Source of the DNA: Acidobacteriota bacterium
Lineage (GTDB): Bacteria; Acidobacteriota; Terriglobia; Acidiferrales; UBA7541
Direction of reading: 5' to 3'
NCBI GenBank assembly: GCA_013289665.1
Contig: JABCZN010000013.1
Span: forward strand, 62,001 to 126,000
DNA: 64,000 nucleotides
Position 1 is the stretch's first letter. Each line of letters starts with the position of its first letter. A program made the translations under genes and the position numbers. The notes beneath the pieces are model-generated. The model did not search any database. It was not told the origin of the DNA and saw only the letters and a list, made by a program, of their open reading frames with translations. Shown here piece by piece: positions 1-11,486 of the stretch.

Positions 1-1311
1 ATCCGTTCCGCCCACGGCCACGTTGTACGGTGTGGAAGCCAGTCCGCTGACCGCTGGTGAGTGCGTGGCCAAGCCTTCCTGATGCGGATCGTCGCATCCG
101 GCCGATCCGCTGTCTCCTGTCGAAACCGCCACCGTGATTCCTTGCGCCGAAGCCTGTTGCCACAGGCTGTTGTAAAACGCGTTCTCCGCGCTTCCCAGGA
201 TCGATTCGCAGGCCCCATAGCTCTCGCTCATCACCGCGGCCAGATTGTGCTCCACGATGTACAGCGCCGATAAATCCACTCCCTGCGAAGCGGAGGTCGA
301 GGCCGACAGCACGTACTTGATCGTCGCTCCGGGCGCGACTCCACCCGACCATTGCGTGTCCAGATCCGCCTCTGCTTCCTCGTCCGATGAGGTTATGCCA
401 GGATCTTCACCGTTGTAGACAATGCTGTTCGCATCAAACGTAGCCGGCAAGCCAAAGACGCTGCGGAATTGTTGAACGTCGGTAACCAGCAGATTCGTCT
501 CGCCGACGATCGCAATCGTCTGTTTACTGCCGTTGCAAGCCGTTGCCGGAGTCCCGCAGGTGACCGGCACGCCGTAGACTTTCGCGAAGTCTCCCGGCCC
601 CACCCCATAAAAGGGCCCCTGGCCAAAGGGATTCGGCAGAGTCACCAGGGGCTCCAGCACGCTCTTGCCCGCGGCCTTGCGCAAAGTTCCGAATCGCCGT
701 GCATAGAACTGCCGCGGAAAATTGTGCAGCGACACCACGCCCGTCACCACCGGCGCCAGCGCTATGGGTATTTGCGGGTCGCTCGTGTTTGCGGAATAGA
801 GCTTCCCGTTCACCTGATAATTGTGGATTGCCGTGCCGAACGCCCGCTCGACCTGCCCCGCGGTGCCGGAAAATTCAATCACCGTTTTTCCGCTGTAGAT
901 TTTTGCGACGGTGAATCCCTGTCGCGCCAGCCAGTCCGTCACCGCCTGGATATCCGCGTCGGCCGGGCCATATTGCGCGCCGAACTGCTCGGGAGTCAGC
1001 CACTGGTGAAAAGTGGGAGAGCTTTTGTCCTGCTGTTTCGCCAGCGCGTCCTCGAGCGCGGCTTCCTGCTCATCGCTGCGCTTCAAGAGCAGCAGGATGC
1101 GGCCGATCGGCTGGGATTCCGCCACCGCGCCGCGGTCAAATTCGGCGCGCGCCAGCGGATGCACGTTTCCGCTCAAGGTGATTCGCCGCGCGTCGTCCAC
1201 GGCCTCCACCACGCGCGGGTGCACCTGTCCCATCGCCGTTCGAACATGGAATTGACAAAGGAATACGCCGGACACGAGCAAGCTGCGAAAGATCACCCGT
1301 TGAAGGTTCAT
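1..1311 (-). CDS. S53 family (pro-kumamolisin/sedolisin) protease, C-terminus cut off by window edge
   Basis: Secreted acid serine-carboxyl peptidase. Translation of the minus strand from the ATG at 1311 gives an uninterrupted frame to base 1. A hydrophobic N-terminal signal (about residues 5-25) precedes a pro-kumamolisin activation domain (about 30-200, with WLTPEQFG near 105). The peptidase domain starts at GPGDFAKVY (about 238). The catalytic Glu and Asp lie in EADLD (E314 and D318, spaced as in kumamolisin) and the STGDSGS segment follows. The nucleophile Ser lies beyond base 1, so activity cannot be judged. The protein is a close paralogue of the next gene downstream of its own start (1541-4996), in the same orientation, so the pair is a tandem duplication. 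GAGTGG upstream of the ATG is a weak ribosome site. S53 assignment is firm; the substrate is unknown. Confidence 0.9.
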   Translation of the reverse strand, partial: MNLQRVIFRSLLVSGVFLCQFHVRTAMGQVHPRVVEAVDDARRITLSGNVHPLARAEFDRGAVAESQPIGRILLLLKRSDEQEAALEDALAKQQDKSSPTFHQWLTPEQFGAQYGPADADIQAVTDWLARQGFTVAKIYSGKTVIEFSGTAGQVERAFGTAIHNYQVNGKLYSANTSDPQIPIALAPVVTGVVSLHNFPRQFYARRFGTLRKAAGKSVLEPLVTLPNPFGQGPFYGVGPGDFAKVYGVPVTCGTPATACNGSKQTIAIVGETNLLVTDVQQFRSVFGLPATFDANSIVYNGEDPGITSSDEEAEADLDTQWSGGVAPGATIKYVLSASTSASQGVDLSALYIVEHNLAAVMSESYGACESILGSAENAFYNSLWQQASAQGITVAVSTGDSGSAGCDDPHQEGLATHSPAVSGLASTPYNVAVGGTD

Positions 1312-1479
1312 ATCCACTCGCAGGGAATTAATTTACCGGTAATTGAATGAACCCTCGGGGACTCGTCGGCGGGACCTGGCCAGCGTATTCCCGAAGCGCG
1401 CGGATAATAGCATCCCGGTCAGGCCGTGTCTATGGGGTGACGTTTACGCGCTTATACGTAAGCTTATGAGCGTCTCTAC

Positions 1480-1518
1480 AAGAAAGAAAAAAGCGCCCCG
1501 CGAGTGCGGAGCGCTTCT
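1480..1518 (-). terminator. Rho-independent terminator of the S53 protease gene
   Basis: On the minus strand AAGCGCTCCGC, loop ACTC, GCGGGGCGCTT forms an 11-bp stem with one G-T pair, followed by a run of T (the A tract at 1484-1492 on the plus strand). It lies about 25 bases past the stop codon of the S53 protease at 1541. Confidence 0.85.
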
Positions 1519-1540
1519 CTTGGTGGTTCTGATTTTGTTC

Positions 1541-4500
1541 TTACTGGACCAGAATCGTCGTGCTACCGGAAGACGTCTTGTAGTTAACGTTGCCCGCGTA
1601 GGTGGCGTTAATGGTGACGGTTCTCCCAGTGCTGCCGCCGCCTCCTCCGCCGCAACCTGCGATGCCCACTGCGAGCAGCGCGAATGCAACGACCCCCGCG
1701 TAGGCGTAGGTACGGCGCCGCTTTTCCGGCATCCAGCGCCAGCCGAGTGCGAATAACACGATGCTCAGCAAAGCAAACAGGACCGGAAGCAGAGGCACGG
1801 TTGGGCGTGGATTACGAACTCCTGGTGGAAACAACGAGGATACGCTCGTGCTGACACTGGCGGTGCAAGCTGCGCCCGTGGTGCCTGTCGGCGGAATAGC
1901 CGTGTAACTCACGGTCCCTGTAACAGGCGTGCCGCCTACCGTGAACGCCACAGTTCCGCCATCCGCGGTTCCGCACGGCGCATCTCCATTGCTGGTACTT
2001 CCCACCGCCGCCGTCAAGACAACCGTAGCGGGAGGCGTTGGAATTGTCCCGAGGCTGCTAACCACCGCCGTTGAAGTGGTGGCTTGGGTCAGAGTTACGG
2101 AAAGCGTGTTGCTCGTGCTACTGCTGAAATTTCCGTCGCCCGAATACGCCGCAACGATGCCATAGGACCCCGCGTTTAGATTGATGGGTACATCCTCGGC
2201 GACGCCGTTGTTGTTCAGTTTTGCTACGTTAGTGGCGAAGTTTACCGGCCCGTTCGGAAAATCCTTTTGCGGGTTTCCGTTCGTACAGGGGGACACCACG
2301 GGGCTGCAGGAAGTTAGCGTGATTGTCCCAGTCGGGCAGGGAGCTGCTGTTGTGGGTGTCGTTTTGGGGGCCGCAAAGCTGCAGCTATGGCCGTTCGCGG
2401 CCGTCACCGCGATGCTTAAGATATATCCGATTGGCGTCCCGTACGGGAAATTCTGATTCCCAGTCACTGGTGGGTTCCACGATCCATCCGGATTTTGGGA
2501 CGACCATCCTAGCACTGTCGTGCTCGAGAGCCCCGCCCCACCCACTGCCGCTGCAAGTGCTAATGGAGTGGAAGTGCTGCCCGCGTGAGTGGAGTCGCCT
2601 CCGTAGTGCGCGGTAACGGATGCCGTACCTGGCGGCAGCAACGTGGTGCTCGCCGTAACGGATCCGTTTGAAAGGGTGAACGGTCCAAAGGAGCCGAGAA
2701 TTGTCGCTCCGCCGCTGGCCAGGGCCGTCAGAGAAACGTCCCCCGTTGCGCCCGCGGGCGTCACAGTTACCGTTGCGCTGAAGTTTGAGCCCGAGGTGGT
2801 TCCGCCGGTTGCACCGGAGATGGCGGTCGTGGTTCCCGTACGGAGGAAGGTGCTCCACTTGGTCAGCAGGTTGGTGACGTTAACGGAGCCCAACCCTGTC
2901 GCTACGTCGTATTCCGGGCCCGCGCCGAATGCCACGCTGCCATTGGACACCGTAACGCCGTTCGTGGGATTGCTTCCCGCGCACCATGTTGTTTTCCCAT
3001 CTACCAGACTCTTGCTTCCTTGCAGGCAAGCAACTCCGATGTTCCCCTTGGTGACGTCGTTGAAAACGCAACCGGGGGCGGGCGTGGAACCGAGTGAAGA
3101 ATTGCATTTGCCGCTGGTATAGTTCGTATCATTTGAGGCCAGGAAGTAGAGGCCATAATTGATGTTGCCCTGGCGTCCACCCGCTGCCTGATTCACGAGC
3201 GCAACAATGCCGCCGAATGGCGGCGTCGCCGCGGAGGTCCCCCCGACGAGGGTAAAATCGGTGAATGGCGTGTTCAGGCTGCAGGAGGCGCCGTTTTGGT
3301 TGTTCGGGTCATCTGCCTGACAGACGATCACCGCCACTCCATTTTGCCCGTTGCTCGCAAACAGGGAGACGTCCGGAAGGGTTCTGACCGTTGTGAATAG
3401 CTTATTTACCCCGACCTGGTACGGCGGAATTGGATAGCCCTTGCTGCAATTGCCGCCCGAGAAACTGGCGCAATTACTGGGGCCTCCGCCGGCCCCTGCA
3501 AGATCAAATCCCTGCGGATCCACTGAGTTGCACGCCGCAGGATAATTCAAGGCGCACAGGGAATCATCCCAGGTGGTTTCCGGGATGTACATAAGCGCGG
3601 ACGCAAACGTGGGGCCGTTCGTCGCGCTCCAGTACTGGTTCGGAGGCGTTACCGGCTGCGCGGAGGCGTCAAAGTCGGTGCCACCGACCGCTACGTTGAA
3701 GGGCGTTGAAGCAATGCCGCTCACGGCTAATCCATCGATCGCCGCATTGGGACTGAGCCCGCTCGGGTCGGGGTCGCATGCCGCAGAACCGCTGTCTCCC
3801 GTGGAAACGACCACAGTGATTCCTTGGGCGGCTGCCTGTTCCCATAATGCGTTGTAGAACTGATTTTGGGCGGCTCCGAGCAAGGGCTCACATTCTCCGT
3901 AGCTTTCGCTAATTACCGAGGCGAGATTGTTGTCTACGGCGTACAGCGCCGAAAGATCAATTCCCGCGCTTATCTGAGTGGGATTGGACAGCGTCGTGGA
4001 CGAAGTCACCAGCAGTATCTTGGCGTTTGGCGCGACCGCTCCGGCCCATTCCACGTCCAAATCCGATTCGCCCTCGTCCCCGGTGAAAAGTTGTAAGCCC
4101 GGGTCCGGGCCGTTCACGATGACGTTGTTTGCCTGCGTGAAGTTTTGCGGCAGCCCGAAGAGGTTTCGGAAGTCGATCACGTCTTGCGCATTGATGTTGG
4201 ACTGGCCGATAACCGCGATGGTCACGCCGGTGCCATCTGCTCCCGGCGGAATGCTGTAGATTTTGGCAAAGTCACCCGGCGCCATGGCAAAGTTAGCTGG
4301 GTTGCCGAAAGTAAAGAGCGGCTTAATCTGCCCGGTATCCCGCTGCCAGCGATAAACTCCCTTGTTATGCAGGTGCGCTTTCCTCGGGAAGGTGTTCAGC
4401 GCGGCCACACCTTTCACCACTGGCGCCAGCGCCGCCGGGATGGCCGGTTCGCTCACGTTGGCGATGCGTTCCTCGCCGTTCACCGAGAACTTGTGAATCT

Positions 4501-4996
4501 CCGTGTGAAACGCCCTGCGAACTTGCGCCACGTTGCCGCTGAACTCGATCGCGTTGCGGCCCGCGGCCACCTTGGCCACCTGGAATCCCTGCCGCGTCAG
4601 CCAGTCGGTCACCGCCTGCACGTCCGCGTCCGACGGCCCGAACTGCTTGCCGAACTGGTCCGGTGTCAGCCACGCGTGATAGCCTGCCGATCCCTTGGTC
4701 TGCTGCGCATCCATCAATTGCTGCAGCGCCGTTTCCTGCTCCGCGCTGCGTTCTAGCGTCAGCAGCATCCGCGTCATCGGCTGCGAATCGGCAACCGCTC
4801 CGCGATCGAATTCGGGGCGCGCCAGGGGGTGCACATTGCCTTTCAACTGGACGGTGCGCGTATCGTCCACTTCCGCGGTAACCCTCGAGGGCACAGGGTG
4901 GGTCTGTGCTTGAACGGCTGGGGTTGCGATTAGAGCGAGGGAAAGAGTTCCAAGAATTACACCCATCGCGGTCGTTCTGATTTTCATGGTTCGCAT
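1541..4996 (-). CDS. S53 family protease with Ig-like repeats and C-terminal membrane/glycine-rich anchor
   Basis: Large exported sedolisin (1151 aa). Residues 10-30 are a signal peptide; 35-205 a pro-kumamolisin activation domain; about 238-620 the peptidase. The catalytic set is visible: E310 and D314 in ESDLD, oxyanion D401 in STGDSGS and nucleophile S588 in GGTSAATPP. Residues about 640-1010 hold Big/Ig-like beta repeats (VSLTA, STTLLPPGTASVTAHYGG). Then come a hydrophobic helix (VLFALLSIVLFALGW), a basic stretch, a second helix and GIAGCGGGGGG, a C-terminal arrangement that recurs in acidobacterial secreted proteins. CAGGAG lies 3 nt before the ATG at 4996; the next ATG (4987) is also possible. 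It probably degrades extracellular protein at acid pH. Downstream is a clear terminator and a paralogous protease. Confidence 0.92.
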   Translation of the reverse strand: MRTMKIRTTAMGVILGTLSLALIATPAVQAQTHPVPSRVTAEVDDTRTVQLKGNVHPLARPEFDRGAVADSQPMTRMLLTLERSAEQETALQQLMDAQQTKGSAGYHAWLTPDQFGKQFGPSDADVQAVTDWLTRQGFQVAKVAAGRNAIEFSGNVAQVRRAFHTEIHKFSVNGEERIANVSEPAIPAALAPVVKGVAALNTFPRKAHLHNKGVYRWQRDTGQIKPLFTFGNPANFAMAPGDFAKIYSIPPGADGTGVTIAVIGQSNINAQDVIDFRNLFGLPQNFTQANNVIVNGPDPGLQLFTGDEGESDLDVEWAGAVAPNAKILLVTSSTTLSNPTQISAGIDLSALYAVDNNLASVISESYGECEPLLGAAQNQFYNALWEQAAAQGITVVVSTGDSGSAACDPDPSGLSPNAAIDGLAVSGIASTPFNVAVGGTDFDASAQPVTPPNQYWSATNGPTFASALMYIPETTWDDSLCALNYPAACNSVDPQGFDLAGAGGGPSNCASFSGGNCSKGYPIPPYQVGVNKLFTTVRTLPDVSLFASNGQNGVAVIVCQADDPNNQNGASCSLNTPFTDFTLVGGTSAATPPFGGIVALVNQAAGGRQGNINYGLYFLASNDTNYTSGKCNSSLGSTPAPGCVFNDVTKGNIGVACLQGSKSLVDGKTTWCAGSNPTNGVTVSNGSVAFGAGPEYDVATGLGSVNVTNLLTKWSTFLRTGTTTAISGATGGTTSGSNFSATVTVTPAGATGDVSLTALASGGATILGSFGPFTLSNGSVTASTTLLPPGTASVTAHYGGDSTHAGSTSTPLALAAAVGGAGLSSTTVLGWSSQNPDGSWNPPVTGNQNFPYGTPIGYILSIAVTAANGHSCSFAAPKTTPTTAAPCPTGTITLTSCSPVVSPCTNGNPQKDFPNGPVNFATNVAKLNNNGVAEDVPINLNAGSYGIVAAYSGDGNFSSSTSNTLSVTLTQATTSTAVVSSLGTIPTPPATVVLTAAVGSTSNGDAPCGTADGGTVAFTVGGTPVTGTVSYTAIPPTGTTGAACTASVSTSVSSLFPPGVRNPRPTVPLLPVLFALLSIVLFALGWRWMPEKRRRTYAYAGVVAFALLAVGIAGCGGGGGGSTGRTVTINATYAGNVNYKTSSGSTTILVQ

Positions 4997-5253
4997 CGGC
5001 TCCTGAGTTTGGATACTTCCGGATCAACCATTGCCACTTGGCAGGAATCGTGGGCTCCAGGCCCCCACGCGAGGAACACGGTCCTTGCCTTCCTTCAGAT
5101 GCAATAAAGAGGCTTAGGTTTGCCAGTACTGTTCACATTGGACGACATTCCAAGCCTTTTTGGTGCAACAAATTTGCATTAATTCACACTTACATGCACC
5201 GGCACCAGCTCCGTACCTGGCCCGTTCGCGCCGGCCACCACCACCGCCGCATT

Positions 5254-6026
5254 TCACGTGAAAGTCTCCATTTGCGCGCCAGATTCGGACGACTCATTCT
5301 GCGCATCGGCTGCGTACCAGTCATCGCAGATGTGAATTCCGACCATCGGGCTGGGCGAAATAATGAAATTCGCCAACCCCGCGGACACTGCACTCGTCAG
5401 GTTATCACTTCCGCCCACCAGCGGGCTCACCGTTGCCGAAGGGTTCCGCCCGGAGGAGCGCGCGGTTACCGTCAGGCTCCACTGGTTTCCCGATTGCTGA
5501 AGGGCAATCGTCGTCGTAGCCAGCGGTCCGCTTCGGTTCCCGCCACCGCCTCCTTCGCCCCCCATCGCCACGCTGGCGACCAGTGCCGCCGCGCCCGGCG
5601 CCAATACCTTTGGGCATAGCGGGGCCCACGATCTTAGCGAGCGCAGCGTCGCGCCGGGTGACGCCCGTTCTCCATAGGCGAACACTCCCAAGCCCCAAGC
5701 AACCCACCATAACCCCGCAACCGCGCAAAAAGTTGCGCCCGGAATTCCGGGTTTTTCGGCCGCCGCGGAGCCCGCCTAGGGCATCAGGATCAGGCTTGCC
5801 GGTTGCGCGTTGCTATCCGTGATGATCACCTGTCCCGGACTGAACGAACACGTGTACCCGCCAGTGCAAAGAACGCCGCGGGGCAGCTCAGCATAACCGT
5901 GCCGGTGAAACCTCCCGCGGGGGCACAGTCACGCCGCTCAAGAGTCCCTTGGTGCTGTAAATCGCCCAAAAATCTCCTGGCTCCAGGTAGTAGACGTTGG
6001 GCCGCCCGCTCGCCGCAGGATTCGGT
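5254..6026 (-). pseudogene. Decayed secreted Ig-repeat protein (possible S53 protease remnant)
   Basis: No intact frame, but minus-strand pieces in successive frames read as one damaged secreted protein. Near 5983-5972 is PGDFWAIYS, which resembles the PGDFAKIYS peptidase-start motif of the neighbouring S53 genes. It is followed in another frame by GGFTGTVMLSCP and in a third by CTGGYTCSFSPGQVIITDSN (typical bacterial Ig-like repeat wording), ending at a stop at 5776. Further on, in 5691-5254, GVFAYGE, a hydrophobic stretch and GGEGGGGGNRSG mimic the C-terminal helix and glycine tail of the gene at 1541-4996. At least two frameshifts and loss of the catalytic domain are needed to explain this. 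Sequencing error could account for single shifts but not for the missing domain. Its origin as a third S53 copy is inference. Confidence 0.5.
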
Positions 6027-6323
6027 TGTACCCCCATCGCGGCCGCTTCCTGAAATCATCCAGCAAAACACCACCCCGCCCGAAATCTCCGCGAGTGGCG
6101 CGGGAATCGCGATATCCGTCGCATCCCCCAGATATTTCTGCCCGCTCCACTTTTCAGCGTTATTTTCGTTTTCCGCGGGCGTCTTTTCTCGCACTCGATT
6201 CCCACTCACAGCGCGCGACTCGGTGTACAATTCCTTGCACTCTCTTGGGGTCACGCGGGCCTGCCGAATACCTTCCTTTGATTCCGCTCTCGCCTGAACC
6301 ATCGTGCATCGGAAAGGGCATCC

Positions 6324-9668
<3,345 letters not shown>

Positions 9669-9790
9669 TCGATAAGTTGTTAACGGCGTGCCCTTCTGAG
9701 GCGACCCGACAAGGGTCGCCAAAGGACCGCAAGTCAAGATTGATCCAGGAAGTTATGTGTGAATATTTCCAGGCCGGAACCAGCGCGCCG

Positions 9791-10777
9791 CTACACATTC
9801 CCACCCGAAATGATAATCCCAATCCTCGCCGGCGGTTTCCCTTTGCGCACTCTTTGATTCAACCCCGGCACTCCACCCGCCCGCAAAAGCGGCGCCAGCG
9901 CCACCGCGCTCGACGGCTCAATCACCAGCTTCATCCGTTGCCCGACCAGTTGCATCGTCTCCACAATCTCTTTTTCGCTCACCAGCAAAATGCCCGACAA
10001 CTGCTTCTGCAGAATGGCAAACGTTCGCGCTGCCAGCGAAGCCCGCAATCCATCGGCGATCGTATCGCTCGACTCCATTGATTGCAGTTTTCCGCTCTTC
10101 AGCGAACGGTAAGCATCGTCGGCGAGTTCCGGCTCGCACCCGTAGACGCGAACTTCCGGATTCAGGCCGTGAGCGCCCAGGCACGTCCCACTGAGCAATC
10201 CGCCGCCGCTCACCGGCGCCAGCACGGCCTCGAGATCGGAAATGACTTCAAGCAATTCCTTCGCCGCCGTCGCTTGTCCGGCAATAATTCTGTCATCGTC
10301 ATAGGGATGAATCATCGCCGCGCCGGTTTCCGTCTGGATGCGCTTTGCCGTTTCCGACCGCGCGGAAACCTTCGGCTCGCAAAAGGTAATTTTCCCGCCA
10401 TAGGATTCCACCGCGCGGCATTTCACCGCTGGCGCATTTTTGGGCATCACAATCCACGCCGGAATCCCCCGCCCCGCCGCTGCTCGCGCCACCGCCGCCG
10501 CGTGATTCCCGCTTGAATGCGTCACCACGCCTCGCGCAGCCTCTTCATCGGTTAAGGAAAAAATCGCGTTGGTTGCGCCGCGGATTTTGAACGACCCGGT
10601 CTTCTGCAGGTTTTCACACTTGAAAAAGAGTTCCGCGCCGCTCAGCGCATTCAGCGATTCGCTGGTCATCACCGGCGTCCGGTGAATCCGCGGACGAATC
10701 CGTTCGTGCGCCTCCTCGATCGTTTTCCACTCGATGGGGGTCCCCGAACGGTCCGGGCTGGGGTTGGTGCTCGCCAT
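9791..10777 (-). CDS. PLP-dependent threonine/serine dehydratase (or serine racemase)
   Basis: Fold-type II PLP enzyme, 328 aa, the length of catabolic threonine dehydratase and serine racemase, without the C-terminal ACT regulatory domain of biosynthetic IlvA. The PLP lysine is K64 in GSFKIRGATNA. SSGNHA binds the substrate carboxylate and SGGGLLSG binds the PLP phosphate. The likely reaction is Thr to 2-oxobutyrate plus ammonia, or Ser to pyruvate; racemase activity cannot be excluded. The frame continues upstream to 10969, but the first 64 residues are unlike the family, so the ATG at 10777 is preferred. It stands alone, convergent with the tricorn gene. Confidence 0.85.
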   Translation of the reverse strand: MASTNPSPDRSGTPIEWKTIEEAHERIRPRIHRTPVMTSESLNALSGAELFFKCENLQKTGSFKIRGATNAIFSLTDEEAARGVVTHSSGNHAAAVARAAAGRGIPAWIVMPKNAPAVKCRAVESYGGKITFCEPKVSARSETAKRIQTETGAAMIHPYDDDRIIAGQATAAKELLEVISDLEAVLAPVSGGGLLSGTCLGAHGLNPEVRVYGCEPELADDAYRSLKSGKLQSMESSDTIADGLRASLAARTFAILQKQLSGILLVSEKEIVETMQLVGQRMKLVIEPSSAVALAPLLRAGGVPGLNQRVRKGKPPARIGIIISGGNV

Positions 10778-11046
10778 ACCCTCAGTGTAGTCGAATTCCT
10801 CCCCGTCGGAACAATCCGCGACAGAAGAAGGCAGCCCCTTCAGAGTGCGGGCCGACCCGGCCGGCCCGCTTTTGAGCACTAGCCCACCCTCCGAACCCCA
10901 ATTGGCCCAATGAATTAGAGGACCCACGCTGACCCAACCCGCAAAGCCGCACCGGAACCCCTTGACCACCCCGCCACGGATGATACTCTTAAGGTTTAGA
11001 TGCTTTCGTAGGTGTGCGCCCTTCCCCGTAGCGTGCGAAAAGCGAC

Positions 11047-11427
11047 ATGGCTCCTTCTGAACGCCGACATCTCGAGCGCTACCGCTTGCGCATTCCCCTG
11101 CGCTTCCGCACCATTAATCTTGCCGGCGACAAAAGCGAACACTTCACCGAAGCTCTAAACGTTTCCCGCGGCGGCTTTTTCTTCGTTACATCGGCCCCGC
11201 TCCAGGTGGGCATGCCCATCGAGGCCACCATCAAAATGCCCCCGGAAGTAACCGGCGGCAAGCCCGACGAAACTCACTGCAAGGCGAGAGTTGTGCACGC
11301 AAAGGCCGATTCCTACAGCGACGGCCGCATGGGCTTCGGCGCAGAAATCGAAGCCTATATCGAGCCCGACAAGCCAAAAGCCCCCGGCCCCGAACTAGTC
11401 AAGCCCCCCACGCCAAAGAAGCCCTGA
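11047..11427 (+). CDS. PilZ domain protein
   Basis: Small (126 aa) single-domain cytoplasmic protein. It carries both parts of the c-di-GMP-binding PilZ signature: the basic RYRLRIPLRFR at residues 11-21 (RxxxR) and NVSRGGFFF (N/DxSxxG) at about 38-46. Beta strands follow to about residue 108, then a proline/lysine-rich tail. It probably binds c-di-GMP and acts on an unidentified partner. The neighbours are unrelated, so there is no operon clue. No strong ribosome site is visible before the ATG. Confidence 0.85.
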   Translation: MAPSERRHLERYRLRIPLRFRTINLAGDKSEHFTEALNVSRGGFFFVTSAPLQVGMPIEATIKMPPEVTGGKPDETHCKARVVHAKADSYSDGRMGFGAEIEAYIEPDKPKAPGPELVKPPTPKKP

Positions 11428-11486
11428 CGAGTTTGTATCGGCCGCCTTCCGGGGCGGGCTACATTTTGGAAAATACTTGTGAAAAT

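Noticed and set aside
5110..5140. GGCAAACC in the minus-strand leader of the S53 protease, reminiscent of a c-di-GMP riboswitch
   Set aside because: The second conserved half (GACGCAAAGCC) is missing and the surrounding stems do not fit.
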